From: Methylophilus sp. 13 | GTDB lineage: Bacteria; Pseudomonadota; Gammaproteobacteria; Burkholderiales; Methylophilaceae | Direction: 5' to 3' | Length of the DNA stretch: 64,000 bases | NCBI RefSeq assembly: GCF_015354335.1 | Contig: NZ_JADKYR010000004.1 | Location: 186,001 to 250,000 of the forward strand | Part shown: positions 56,291 through 64,000 of the stretch, piece after piece | How positions within the stretch are numbered: position 1 is the first letter of the stretch | Layout of the letters: each line of letters starts with the position of its first letter | Notes under the pieces: model-generated | Databases searched by the model: none | What the model was told of the DNA's origin: nothing | Seen by the model: only the letters and a program-made list of their open reading frames with translations | Translations under genes and position numbers: made by a program

Positions 56291-57883
56291 ATGAGTACTA
56301 CTTCAGTAGCACATCATGACGAGCATCAGGATCACCCAACCGGGATCATGCGTTGGCTGACGACGACAAACCACAAAGATATCGGGACCATGTACCTGAC
56401 GTTTTCACTGATTATGTTTCTGGTCGGTGGCAGCATGATTCTTGGTATCCGTGCCGAGTTGTTCAAGCCCGGACTGCAATTGATGAACCCCGAGTTCTTT
56501 AATCAGTTAATTGGTGTGCATGCGCTGATCATGATTTTTGCAGCGTTGATGCCGGCTGCAACCGGATTTGCCAACTGGATGTTGCCGTTGCAGATCGGTG
56601 CGCCAGACATGGCTTTGCCACGCTTGAATAACTGGGGCTTCTGGATTTTGCCCCCTTCAGCCATCTTGCTGACGTTGCCATTCACTCTGGCATTGTTTGG
56701 CGTGGGTGATGGCGCGCTGGCCACCGGTTGGACCTTTTACCCGCCGCTGTCTGTGCAAGGCGGCATTGGTGTGGACTTTGCCATTTTTGCGGTGCACTTG
56801 CTGGGTATTTCTTCTGTGTTGGGTTCAATCAATATTATTGTGACGATTTACAACATGCGTGCGCCTGGCATGACCTTGATGAAAATGCCGATGTTTGCCT
56901 GGGGTTGGCTGATCACCGCCTTCTTGCTGATTGCCACCATTCCTGTGTTAGCCGGCGCAGTGACCATGTTGCTGACGGACCGTCACTTTGGTACACACTT
57001 CTTTGACGCGGCCGGTGGCGGTGACCCGATTATGTTCCAGCATTTGTTCTGGTTCTTTGGTCACCCGGAAGTCTACATTCTGCTATTGCCCGTCTGGGGC
57101 TTTATCCCCCAGATTCTGCAAACCTTCAGCCGCAAGCCTATGTATGGCTATAAAGCGCAAGTGTATTCATTGTGGGCGATTGGCGCTTTGGCGGTCGTTG
57201 TTTGGGCGCACCACTTCTTTACAGCCGGTATGCCTGTGCCTGCATTGCTGTACTTTATGTATAGCACCATGGCAATTTCCTTACCGTTGGCGGTACTGTT
57301 CTATTGCTGGATCCGCACCATGTGGAAAGGCTCCATGAGCTTTGAAACCCCAATGCTGTTCACGGTTGGTTGGATTATTCTGTTTGGCGTGGGTGGTCTG
57401 ACTGGTCTGGTGCTCGCAGACGTGGCTGCCGATGCGCAATATCACAATAGTTACTTTGTGGTCGCACATTTCCATTACACCCTGTTTGCGGGTGGCATCA
57501 TGGGGATTATGGCGGGCGTGTACTACTGGCTGCCAAAAATGACAGGCCATATGTATAACGAGAAACTGGGTAAATTGCATTTCTGGTTAACAGCCATTTC
57601 ATTCAATGTGACCTTTATTCCACAGTTCTTTGTCGGCTTGGCCGGGATGCCGCGCCGGATTCCAGACTATGCCTTGCAGTTTGCCGAATTCAATATGATT
57701 TCGAGTATCGGTGCATTTGCCTTGGGTCTGTCACAGTTGCTGTTTGTCTACATCATTATCAGCTGTGTCAAAGGTGGCAAAAAGGCATCAGACCGAGTCT
57801 GGGAAGGGGCGCAAGGCCTGGAGTGGACGTTGCCATCTCCTCCGCCATATCACAGCTTTACTGAACAGCCGGTGGTTAAATAA
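56291..57883 (+). CDS. coxA: Cytochrome c oxidase subunit I
   Basis: Catalytic heme a/a3-CuB subunit (530 aa) with 12 transmembrane helices. Motifs include VHALIMIFAALMPAATGFANW with the low-spin heme His, WFFGHPEVYILLLPVWG (CuB His and crosslinked Tyr), HHFFTAGMPVP (CuB His pair) and HFHYTLFAGG. Aspartate/lysine channel residues appear intact. It reduces oxygen to water and pumps protons. Confidence 0.97.
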   Translation: MSTTSVAHHDEHQDHPTGIMRWLTTTNHKDIGTMYLTFSLIMFLVGGSMILGIRAELFKPGLQLMNPEFFNQLIGVHALIMIFAALMPAATGFANWMLPLQIGAPDMALPRLNNWGFWILPPSAILLTLPFTLALFGVGDGALATGWTFYPPLSVQGGIGVDFAIFAVHLLGISSVLGSINIIVTIYNMRAPGMTLMKMPMFAWGWLITAFLLIATIPVLAGAVTMLLTDRHFGTHFFDAAGGGDPIMFQHLFWFFGHPEVYILLLPVWGFIPQILQTFSRKPMYGYKAQVYSLWAIGALAVVVWAHHFFTAGMPVPALLYFMYSTMAISLPLAVLFYCWIRTMWKGSMSFETPMLFTVGWIILFGVGGLTGLVLADVAADAQYHNSYFVVAHFHYTLFAGGIMGIMAGVYYWLPKMTGHMYNEKLGKLHFWLTAISFNVTFIPQFFVGLAGMPRRIPDYALQFAEFNMISSIGAFALGLSQLLFVYIIISCVKGGKKASDRVWEGAQGLEWTLPSPPPYHSFTEQPVVK

Positions 57884-57890
57884 ATGCTAA

Positions 57891-57934
57891 AAAAGCCAGT
57901 CAATCCAGTTTTTTTGGTTGATTGGCTTTGTTTT
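57891..57934 (+). terminator. Imperfect hairpin after coxA
   Basis: AAAGCCAGTCAATCC and GGTTGATTGGCTTT pair imperfectly around a T-rich loop, followed by GTTTT. It may attenuate transcription between the structural genes and the assembly genes. Confidence 0.5.
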
Positions 57935-57948
57935 AAGGTTGACGTATT

Positions 57949-58050
57949 TTGAGTGATCCCAAGCAGTCTAATAACAGGAAAATTGCATGGCTGCTCGCTG
58001 CGGTAGCAATTCTCTGGTACCTGATTTCGATGTTTACGATCTGGAAGTAA
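57949..58050 (+). CDS. 33-residue membrane microprotein in the cox operon
   Basis: A short frame starting at TTG 57949 encodes a polar N-terminus (SDPKQSNNRK), one transmembrane helix (IAWLLAAVAILWYLISMF) and a stop at 58050. It fits the cytochrome oxidase small assembly protein that betaproteobacteria place between coxA and ctaG. An AAGG lies 11 bases upstream of the TTG. Role presumed to be in oxidase assembly; no experimental basis visible here. Confidence 0.75.
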   Translation: MSDPKQSNNRKIAWLLAAVAILWYLISMFTIWK

Positions 58051-58069
58051 ACCAGTTGCTGAAACAGTT

Positions 58070-58609
58070 ATGGCATTAAAACAAGATCAGGTAGAAGCCA
58101 ATCGAAAATTGGCTTTTAAATTGGTGTGGATCATCGTCGGTGCGCTGTTGTTTGCCTTTGCCTTGGTGCCATTGTATGACGTCATTTGTTCTGTGACCGG
58201 GCTCAATGGCAAAACCAAAAATACGGCGGAAACAGCCACAAAAGCAGTTGTAGATTTAAAGCGGGAAGTCACCGTGCAGTTTGTGTCCTCGGTGATGCCA
58301 GGCTTGGGGTGGAATTTTTATCCTAAGCAAAACAGTGTGGTGGTGCATCCTGGCCAAGTCACTACGGTCATGTTTGAGGCAAAAAACATTACCAATGAGG
58401 AGGTGGTCGGTCAGGCCATTCCCAGTGTGACCCCAGGCAAAGCATCGGCCCACTTGAAAAAAATAGAGTGTTTCTGCTTTGTCAGGCAATCGTTAAAACC
58501 GGGTGAGGTGAAGGCATTGCCACTGCGATTCTTCGTCAGTGCCGAATTGCCCAAAGATGTACAAGAAATGACCTTGTCGTATTCGTTTTTTCCGGCAAGT
58601 CAGCAATAA
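58070..58609 (+). CDS. ctaG: Cytochrome c oxidase assembly protein CtaG/Cox11
   Basis: Copper chaperone that inserts CuB into subunit I (179 aa). One N-terminal transmembrane helix (LVWIIVGALLFAFALVPLYDVIC) and a periplasmic domain with the copper motif ECFCF in KKIECFCFVRQSLKPGE. It lies 19 bases after the microprotein. Confidence 0.95.
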   Translation: MALKQDQVEANRKLAFKLVWIIVGALLFAFALVPLYDVICSVTGLNGKTKNTAETATKAVVDLKREVTVQFVSSVMPGLGWNFYPKQNSVVVHPGQVTTVMFEAKNITNEEVVGQAIPSVTPGKASAHLKKIECFCFVRQSLKPGEVKALPLRFFVSAELPKDVQEMTLSYSFFPASQQ

Positions 58610-58649
58610 ATAATATGAGTAACACGATCAAAGGATAGGGAGTTAATGC

Positions 58650-59582
58650 ATGGCTAGTCATTCAGAAAATCACTATTTTGTCCCGCACGGCAGTATCTAC
58701 CCGGCATTGATTTCAGTCGGGTTGCTGTCGATGGCGAGTGGCTTTGTCTTTAATGTTACCGGCTCGGACACGCGGCTAGATGGGTCTATGAAAAATCCGG
58801 CCTTGTCCTACCTCGCTACCCCGGGCAAGTACATGATGTATCTGGGCCTAGCGATTGTGCTGGCCATGATGTTCAAGTGGTTAAGTACAGTTGTCACTGA
58901 AAGTGTCACCGGCCAGTATAAAAAATGGGAAGACAAATCTTTCCGTATTGGCATGATCGTGTTCATTTGCTCTGAGGTGGCTTTTTTTGCGGCGTTCTTC
59001 GGGGCATTGTTTTATATGCGCGTGTTGTCGGTGCCTGATCTGGCTTCTTACGCGCCAGACATTACGCCTTACAAGGACTTTTTAAGTACTTGGCCATCAC
59101 AGGGGCCTGGCGGAACGGTTCTGGGGGAGACCTATCAACCAAGCACCGCCTTTCACCCCATGACTTGGAGTGGCCTGCCACTGATCAATACCTTGTTGTT
59201 GTTGAGTTCTGGTGCGACCATTACCTGGGCACACTGGGGCTTGATCAAAAATAACCGCAAACAACTGATTGTAGGGCTGTTCCTGACGATTGCACTGGGG
59301 GTGACCTTCTTGTGCTGCCAGGCAGCCGAGTATCACCACGCTTATACAGAAATGGGGCTGACGCTGAAGTCTGGCGCCTATGGTGCGACCTTCTTCATGT
59401 TAACCGGTTTCCATGGCTTTCACGTTACCATTGGCACCCTCATGCTGATTGTGATCTGGTTGCGCAGCATTCGCGGTCACTTTACTCCCGAGCACCACTT
59501 CGGGTTTGAAGGCGTGGCCTGGTATTGGCACTTTGTGGATGTGGTTTGGCTCGGTTTGTATATCTTTGTTTACATGCTCTGA
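58650..59582 (+). CDS. ctaE: Cytochrome c oxidase subunit III
   Basis: Integral membrane subunit (310 aa) with seven helices. ICSEVAFFAAFFGALFY carries the family Glu, and HPMTWSGLPLINTLLLLSSGATITWAH, GFHGFHVTIGTLMLIV and WYWHFVDVVWLGLYIFVY complete the pattern. GATAGGGAG precedes the ATG. A terminator follows. Confidence 0.96.
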   Translation: MASHSENHYFVPHGSIYPALISVGLLSMASGFVFNVTGSDTRLDGSMKNPALSYLATPGKYMMYLGLAIVLAMMFKWLSTVVTESVTGQYKKWEDKSFRIGMIVFICSEVAFFAAFFGALFYMRVLSVPDLASYAPDITPYKDFLSTWPSQGPGGTVLGETYQPSTAFHPMTWSGLPLINTLLLLSSGATITWAHWGLIKNNRKQLIVGLFLTIALGVTFLCCQAAEYHHAYTEMGLTLKSGAYGATFFMLTGFHGFHVTIGTLMLIVIWLRSIRGHFTPEHHFGFEGVAWYWHFVDVVWLGLYIFVYML

Positions 59583-59587
59583 CGGTT

Positions 59588-59614
59588 AAAAAGGGCGCAA
59601 ACAGCGCCCTTTTT
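59588..59614. terminator. Bidirectional terminator after ctaE
   Basis: AAAAAGGGCGC AAACA GCGCCCTTTTT between ctaE and the convergent DUF2909 gene. Confidence 0.9.
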
Positions 59615-59639
59615 AGTCTGGTGATTCCATCGTTCTGGA

Positions 59640-59840
59640 TTAAAGCGTATGGCCCACGTAGCCAAAATGTGCGGCGATGACCAATGCCAGAAATAGGAAG
59701 ATAGACAGACCAATACGCAGGGTAAGTGCTTTAACCGTACGGTCTGATCCGCGTTTGTCTTTGAGTAAAAAAAGCAGGGCAGAAAACAGGCTGCCAATAA
59801 TGACGATCAGTATCAAAATGGTGGCAATTTTAATTAACAT
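59640..59840 (-). CDS. DUF2909 twin-transmembrane protein
   Basis: A 66-aa protein with two hydrophobic helices (IATILILIVIIGSLFSALLFLL and IGLSIFLFLALVIAAHFG). DUF2909 proteins sit inside cox operons on the opposite strand in many proteobacteria, as here between ctaE and surf1. Function unknown. ATG at 59840 is the conserved start. Confidence 0.87.
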   Translation of the reverse strand: MLIKIATILILIVIIGSLFSALLFLLKDKRGSDRTVKALTLRIGLSIFLFLALVIAAHFGYVGHTL

Positions 59841-59889
59841 GATGTGATCTCTCGGTAACGTGATGACATTATGGGCTGTAAGCAAAAAA

Positions 59890-60615
59890 ATGCAAATACC
59901 CTTGGGAAATTATGTTTTTCGTCTGCGCTGGATGGTGGTGGCTGTGATGGTGGTGGCAATCTGGAGTTGTCTGCGCTTGGGCCTGTGGCAGTGGCATAAG
60001 GCTGAGCAAAAACAGGCGATTATGCTGGCATTGAAACCGCATGGCGATGCCGTGGAGCTGCGCGCACAAGCGCTGGATATTCCCAGTCATGTTGAGGCCC
60101 TGCACTTGCAGACAGTGATGATCGGCGGCCGCTATCTACCACAATACAGTTTTTTTCTGGATAACCAGGTGGTTCAAGGGCAGGCCGGATTTGCTGTCAT
60201 CACACCTTTTTTGCTGCATGACCAGAAGCATCTTATTTGGGTGAATCGTGGTTGGGTGCCCGGTTTTGCAGACCATCAAAAAATCCCCGAGATTCAGACC
60301 CCTGAAGCAGAGCAAGTTATCCGGGGGATGTTCTGGCGACAAAGCAAAACCGGATTCCGGTTGGATAAAGCGGGCTCAAGCTGGCAGCCGGTGCAACCTG
60401 TAATCGATTTTTCCTACTTACGGCAGCATGTGCCTTTTTCGTTTGCAAATGTCATCCTCAAACTAGATCCAGCAATGCCTGCCGGATTCGTTAGAGTATG
60501 GGAAGTGCCAGGTGGGCAAATTGAAAAGCATATGAGTTATGCCTATCAGTGGTTTGGGTTTGCCTTGGCGAGTTTTATGATTGGTCTTTATCAAATGATA
60601 GAAAAGCGGTCTTGA
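59890..60615 (+). CDS. SURF1-family cytochrome oxidase assembly protein
   Basis: Membrane protein with N- and C-terminal helices and a periplasmic domain (241 aa), helping heme a insertion into subunit I. SURF1 signatures: LGLWQWHKAEQKQ, GRYLPQYSFFLDNQV and VNRGWVPGF, with SYAYQWFGFALASFMIGLY at the end. The start at ATG 59890 is a choice; ATG 59863 or GTG 59860 are in frame. Divergent from DUF2909. Confidence 0.9.
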   Translation: MQIPLGNYVFRLRWMVVAVMVVAIWSCLRLGLWQWHKAEQKQAIMLALKPHGDAVELRAQALDIPSHVEALHLQTVMIGGRYLPQYSFFLDNQVVQGQAGFAVITPFLLHDQKHLIWVNRGWVPGFADHQKIPEIQTPEAEQVIRGMFWRQSKTGFRLDKAGSSWQPVQPVIDFSYLRQHVPFSFANVILKLDPAMPAGFVRVWEVPGGQIEKHMSYAYQWFGFALASFMIGLYQMIEKRS

Positions 60616-60617
60616 TC

Positions 60618-61232
60618 ATGCAGGAACAGTTGACAGAGGTGGTTTTGGACCCGGTCCAGCAGCGCAAAGGCCGCAGGGTATTTTTTCTGCTGGCGGTATT
60701 TTTTACAGTGCCGCTGCTCGTCGTGGTCGCGATGTTCAAGTTTGATTGGCGACCCAGCGGTAAAAGTCATGGTCAGCTCATTCATCCGCCGGTCTCGATT
60801 GCGCATGCGACGCACTGGGTCAGCGACAGGCAGCAAGCGCTGCCCACCTTCTGGCAAGACAAATGGAATATGGTGTTTATCGCACGGGAGTGCGACAGCG
60901 CTTGTATGCAGCGGCTGTACGACCTCAGGCAGATTTATGTCTCCTTGTATAAAGACATGATCCGCGTGCAACGGGTGCTCATCACGCAACAGGCCGATAC
61001 CACAGCGATCCGTGCACGTTATCCTGATTTGCTGATTATTAATGGAGATACGCAGCAAGTTGCAGAATTGGGTGGGCTATTAAGCGGTGGTGGACAGAAT
61101 ACGCTGGATGCCCACCGCGTGTATTTTATTGACCCGCTCGGCAATATCATGATGCAGTACGGGCCAGAGATGGAAGCCAAGTGGATACGCAAGGACTTGG
61201 TCAAATTGTTAAAAGCTTCTTGGGCTGGATAG
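60618..61232 (+). CDS. Membrane-anchored Sco-like thioredoxin-fold protein
   Basis: A 204-aa protein with one N-terminal helix (VFFLLAVFFTVPLLVVVAMF) and a thioredoxin-like periplasmic domain. It keeps a CX3C motif (CDSAC, Cys92 and Cys96) as in Sco proteins, and HRVYFIDPLGNIM replaces the usual DHSxxxY region. A role in copper or thiol handling of the oxidase is likely from motif and position between surf1 and ctaA. ATG at 60618 lies two bases after surf1. Confidence 0.75.
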   Translation: MQEQLTEVVLDPVQQRKGRRVFFLLAVFFTVPLLVVVAMFKFDWRPSGKSHGQLIHPPVSIAHATHWVSDRQQALPTFWQDKWNMVFIARECDSACMQRLYDLRQIYVSLYKDMIRVQRVLITQQADTTAIRARYPDLLIINGDTQQVAELGGLLSGGGQNTLDAHRVYFIDPLGNIMMQYGPEMEAKWIRKDLVKLLKASWAG

Positions 61233-61235
61233 TCG

Positions 61236-62210
61236 ATGTTTAAACGCTTAAGTGTGCTGGCGGCGATGGTGGCCTTTTGTGTGGTGGTGCTAGGGGCTTA
61301 TGTCCGGCTCTCTGATGCCGGCTTGGGCTGCCCAGACTGGCCGGGTTGTTATGGTGCGCTCACCGTGCCGCAAAGTGAGGCGGCGATCGCGTCTGCGCAA
61401 CAGGCCTATCCGGATAAACCACTACAACATGCCAAAGCCTGGAAGGAAATGGCACATCGCTATCTGGCTGGTAGCTTGGGCCTGTTGGTATTGCTGCTTG
61501 GCGTATTGGCTTACAGGCAAAGGCAATTGTTGCACACCCCGTGGCAGCTCTCGGTAGGATTGATCGGCTTGATTGTGGTACAAGCGCTGCTGGGTATGTG
61601 GACGGTGACTTTGTTGCTGAAACCCATGATAGTGACTTTACATTTGCTGGGCGGCATGACGACCTTGGCTGTCTTAAGCTGGATCGCCTGCCGACATGTT
61701 GCCAGCCAACGTATCGTGATCAGGCCGTGGCAATTGCGCTGGTTGCAACTGGCTTTGCTGGTCTGGATACTGCAGGTGTTACTGGGGGGCTGGACCAGCA
61801 GTAATTATGCGGCCCTGGCCTGTACGGACTTTCCCACTTGCCATGGTGCCTGGTGGCCAGACATGGATGTGGGCGAGGCGTTTCATTTGACTCGGGCCTT
61901 GGGTGAAAGCCGGGAGGGCGGACAGCTGCACCTGAATGCATTAACGGCCATCCAATGGGTGCATCGGTTAGGGGCACTGCTGGTGTTTGTATGGCTCATG
62001 GTCAGCGTCAAGCTGTTGTGGCAATCAGCCATGCCGCGTTGGTTGCCTGCCTGCTTGCTGATGCTCGTGTTGGGTCAGATTGCATTGGGGATTGCCAACC
62101 TGATTTTGCAGTTACCGTTAGTGCTGGCGGTCATGCATAACGCCGGGGCTGCGCTGCTCGGAATATGTCTGGTCGCCATTAATGCCAGATTGAAACATTC
62201 ATTAGATTAA
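61236..62210 (+). CDS. ctaA: Heme A synthase (CtaA/Cox15)
   Basis: Eight-helix membrane enzyme (324 aa) that oxidises heme O to heme A for the oxidase. Motifs: GAYVRLSDAGLGCPDWPGCYG, EMAHRYLAGSLGLLV, LHLLGGMTTL, LGGWTSSNYAALACTDFPTCHG, IQWVHRLGALLVF and MHNAGAALL, giving the heme-ligand His pairs. It begins three bases after the Sco-like gene. Confidence 0.95.
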   Translation: MFKRLSVLAAMVAFCVVVLGAYVRLSDAGLGCPDWPGCYGALTVPQSEAAIASAQQAYPDKPLQHAKAWKEMAHRYLAGSLGLLVLLLGVLAYRQRQLLHTPWQLSVGLIGLIVVQALLGMWTVTLLLKPMIVTLHLLGGMTTLAVLSWIACRHVASQRIVIRPWQLRWLQLALLVWILQVLLGGWTSSNYAALACTDFPTCHGAWWPDMDVGEAFHLTRALGESREGGQLHLNALTAIQWVHRLGALLVFVWLMVSVKLLWQSAMPRWLPACLLMLVLGQIALGIANLILQLPLVLAVMHNAGAALLGICLVAINARLKHSLD

Positions 62211-62228
62211 AACAAGGGGGAGTATGCG

Positions 62229-63125
62229 ATGCAAACAGCATGGATCACACACATGGCCGCTGCAAAAATGGGCTTGCGGCACTTTTATGCCTTATGTAAA
62301 CCGCGCGTCACTGCGCTGATCGTCTTTACCGCCATGATAGGCATGTTTATGGCCACGCCGGGTATGGTGCCGGTCACTGTGCTGGTGGCCGCCACGGTGG
62401 GCATTGCTTTCGCATCTGGGGCTGCCGCGGCATTCAATTGCCTGATCGAGTATAAGATTGATGCCATGATGGCGCGTACGCGCGCACGCCCATTGCCTAC
62501 CGGCCAGTTATCGCAAATGGAGACCTTGCTGTTTGCCAGCGTGCTGGGCGGGGTAGGGTTGAGCATCCTCTATTACTGGGTAAACCCGCTCACCATGTGG
62601 CTGACCTTAGCTACATTTGTCGGCTATGCGGTGATTTACACGGTGTTTCTCAAACCCGCTACCCCGATGAATATTGTGATTGGCGGCGCTTCTGGCGCCA
62701 TGCCGCCGATTCTGGGTTGGGCAGCAGTCAACAATACCGTCTCGCCAGAGTCGCTGGTGATGTTTTTGATTATTTTTGCCTGGACGCCTCCGCACTTTTG
62801 GGCGCTGGCTTTGTATCGCCGCGAAGAATACGCCAAAGTCGGCATGCCCATGTTACCGGTCACCCATGGTGAGCGGTTCACACTGTTGCATATTGTCTTG
62901 TATACCGTGATTCTGGTGGTGGTGTCGCTGATGCCTTACGGCCTCGGCATGAGTGGCTGGCTCTACCTGTTGTCCGCCGTGCTGCTCAATGCAGTGTTTA
63001 TGTATTATGTGGTCAGCCTCTACCGACAGTATTCAGATGCGCTGGCTAAAACCACCTTCAAGTATTCCATCCTCTACTTGAGCCTGATTTTTGCGGCGCT
63101 GTTACTGGATCATTACCTCATTTAA
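62229..63125 (+). CDS. ctaB: Protoheme IX farnesyltransferase (heme O synthase)
   Basis: UbiA-family prenyltransferase (298 aa) that adds a farnesyl group to heme [22 protein letters not shown] provides the first Asp/Arg motif, and [17 protein letters not shown] matches the second loop. About eight helices are present. GGGGGAG precedes the ATG at 62229. Last gene of the oxidase biogenesis operon. Confidence 0.95.
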   Translation: MQTAWITHMAAAKMGLRHFYALCKPRVTALIVFTAMIGMFMATPGMVPVTVLVAATVGIAFASGAAAAFNCLIEYKIDAMMARTRARPLPTGQLSQMETLLFASVLGGVGLSILYYWVNPLTMWLTLATFVGYAVIYTVFLKPATPMNIVIGGASGAMPPILGWAAVNNTVSPESLVMFLIIFAWTPPHFWALALYRREEYAKVGMPMLPVTHGERFTLLHIVLYTVILVVVSLMPYGLGMSGWLYLLSAVLLNAVFMYYVVSLYRQYSDALAKTTFKYSILYLSLIFAALLLDHYLI

Positions 63126-63146
63126 AAAACAACAGCGTTTAAAATC

Positions 63147-63196
63147 AAAGCCACAGTGCCGATGCGGATAGCTCCCGTATCGGCACTGTGCTTTTA
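63147..63196. terminator. Bidirectional terminator, ctaB/sodC
   Basis: A long stem (CACAGTGCCGAT with ATCGGCACTGTG) ending in CTTTT lies between convergent genes. Confidence 0.85.
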
Positions 63197-63201
63197 GCCC
63201 G

Positions 63202-63723
63202 TTATTTAATCACGCCACACGCGATTCTTGGCCCCGCATTGCCCGCTGGCTGAGTCACATAATCGTCAGCATCGCGATGAAGAATCATCGCATGTCCAAT
63301 CAGTGCATGTGCCCCTTCAGCCAGGCTGGCATTCTCCAGCGTTGCGCGGTAAATGGCATGGCCCGTGTTGTCTGCTTTCAGGTTAGGAAGGTCGCCAAAA
63401 TGATGGCTAGGCGTTGCTTGCGAGGCATGTGGATGTGCATCGGGATTGAAGTGCCCGCCTGCACTCGAAGCATCCGCCGCAGAGCAATCGCCTTTCTCAT
63501 GAATATGAAAGCCGTGTATGGAGTTGGGCGTCAAGCCAGCCACACGGGCAATCAACAGTACTTTCGTGCCCTGTTGAATCAGGTCTACATCGCCGGTGAC
63601 CTTTGAGTCGGATTTGGCTTCCAGCGTGGCGTGCGCAGAAGTCTGCTGCATGAAAGGTATTTGACTGCAGGAGGCCAATAAAAAAGGCGAGAGGCTGAGC
63701 AGCAAGCGGGATAGGGTTTGCAT
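63202..63723 (-). CDS. sodC: Cu/Zn superoxide dismutase, lipoprotein
   Basis: Periplasmic superoxide dismutase (173 aa). The signal peptide ends in LLASC, a lipobox. Metal and disulfide motifs: GFHIHEKGDCS, AGGHFNPDAHPH, HHFGDLPNL and the ending PRIACGVIK. ATG at 63723 follows AAGGAG; a longer frame upstream is not supported. Confidence 0.93.
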   Translation of the reverse strand: MQTLSRLLLSLSPFLLASCSQIPFMQQTSAHATLEAKSDSKVTGDVDLIQQGTKVLLIARVAGLTPNSIHGFHIHEKGDCSAADASSAGGHFNPDAHPHASQATPSHHFGDLPNLKADNTGHAIYRATLENASLAEGAHALIGHAMILHRDADDYVTQPAGNAGPRIACGVIK

Positions 63724-63880
63724 GAAATACTCCTTGGTATGAATCATTGAGCGAGAGATTACTGTCATCAGGCGAGGGCAGGTGTCGCAAAGTCGGGCAT
63801 AGACCCTTAAAGCAGGCACCAGGCTTTAAAAGTTTCCATGACGATGACTGGCACCATGCCACGATGCCTGGGTGATCCGA

Positions 63881-64000
63881 CTACTTGGGTTGCAAGAAGC
63901 CCAGGCCATGCGACCAGGTAATCACATGCACGCCGGCCTCTTTCTGTTTGTCAGCAATTTGCAAATGCAGTTCATGCATTTTGGTCCAGTGGTGCTTGGG
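63881..64000 (-). CDS. Unknown protein, C-terminal fragment
   Basis: Forty C-terminal codons of a minus-strand gene that enters from the right edge. They include HHWTKMHELHLQIADKQKEAG and VHVITWSHGLGFLQPK before a TAG. No family recognised. About 160 bases without a gene separate it from the sodC start. Confidence 0.5.
   Translation of the reverse strand, partial: PKHHWTKMHELHLQIADKQKEAGVHVITWSHGLGFLQPK

Overview
The window is ordinary chromosomal DNA of a betaproteobacterium, most likely a methylotroph of the Methylophilaceae (Methylophilus/Methylovorus type). That placement rests on gene content and order (argJ-cysS, folK-dgk-panB, the cox operon with its assembly genes, the paired bacterioferritins) and on the protein sequences. 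No methanol-oxidation gene is present to prove it. Genes are densely packed on both strands. There is no rRNA, CRISPR array, prophage or intact insertion sequence, and only one tRNA, tRNA-Leu(CAA).

Layout. 1-7.2 kb: start of argJ, cysS, a TPR protein and an L,D-transpeptidase that share a C-terminal domain, two cyclophilins, lpxH, then nusB-ribH. 7.2-15.2 kb: an OFA-type MFS transporter divergent from phoB, with a near-consensus Pho box between them. A run of envelope genes follows (membrane GT-C glycosyltransferase, GT2 polyprenyl-phosphate glycosyltransferase, GtrA-type flippase, YdjC/NaxD-type deacetylase, lnt). This looks like a lipid A amino-sugar modification module. 15.2-21.7 kb: a CzcCBA-type metal efflux operon with a His-rich leader protein. 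21.8-26.9 kb: glyQS, gmhB, plsC and a YgjP-type metallohydrolase; part of glyS is clearly foreign in composition. 26.9-34.5 kb: an EamA transporter and an AcrAB-OprM-type pump with a divergent TetR regulator and a palindromic operator. 34.6-38 kb: iron storage (bfd with a perfect Fur box, two complementary bacterioferritin subunits), a Sco protein, ilvE and a zinc-finger protein.

38.2-38.9 kb holds a noncoding element with inverted, hairpin-forming ends. A shortened copy lies at 15.4-15.7 kb. 38.9-50.9 kb: murI, a cobalamin adenosyltransferase, pcnB, folK, a deoxynucleoside kinase, panB, tsaB-rimI and a putative HolD-like protein, LemA with two TPM-domain proteins, an exported unknown, proS and a lytic transglycosylase. 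51-54 kb: a secreted unknown, queA, tRNA-Leu and a DUF2189 membrane protein. 54.6-63.1 kb: a complete cytochrome c oxidase operon with a caa3-like subunit II, a 33-residue membrane microprotein, CtaG, subunit III, SURF1, a Sco-like CX3C protein, heme A synthase and heme O synthase. The window closes with a lipoprotein Cu/Zn superoxide dismutase and a truncated unknown gene.

Themes. Several loci concern the envelope (LpxH, GmhB, Lnt, the glycosyltransferase module, the L,D-transpeptidase). Others concern metal and drug efflux, iron storage, and copper/heme delivery to the terminal oxidase. Recognisable regulatory sites are a Pho box (phoB), a Fur box (bfd) and a TetR operator (RND pump).
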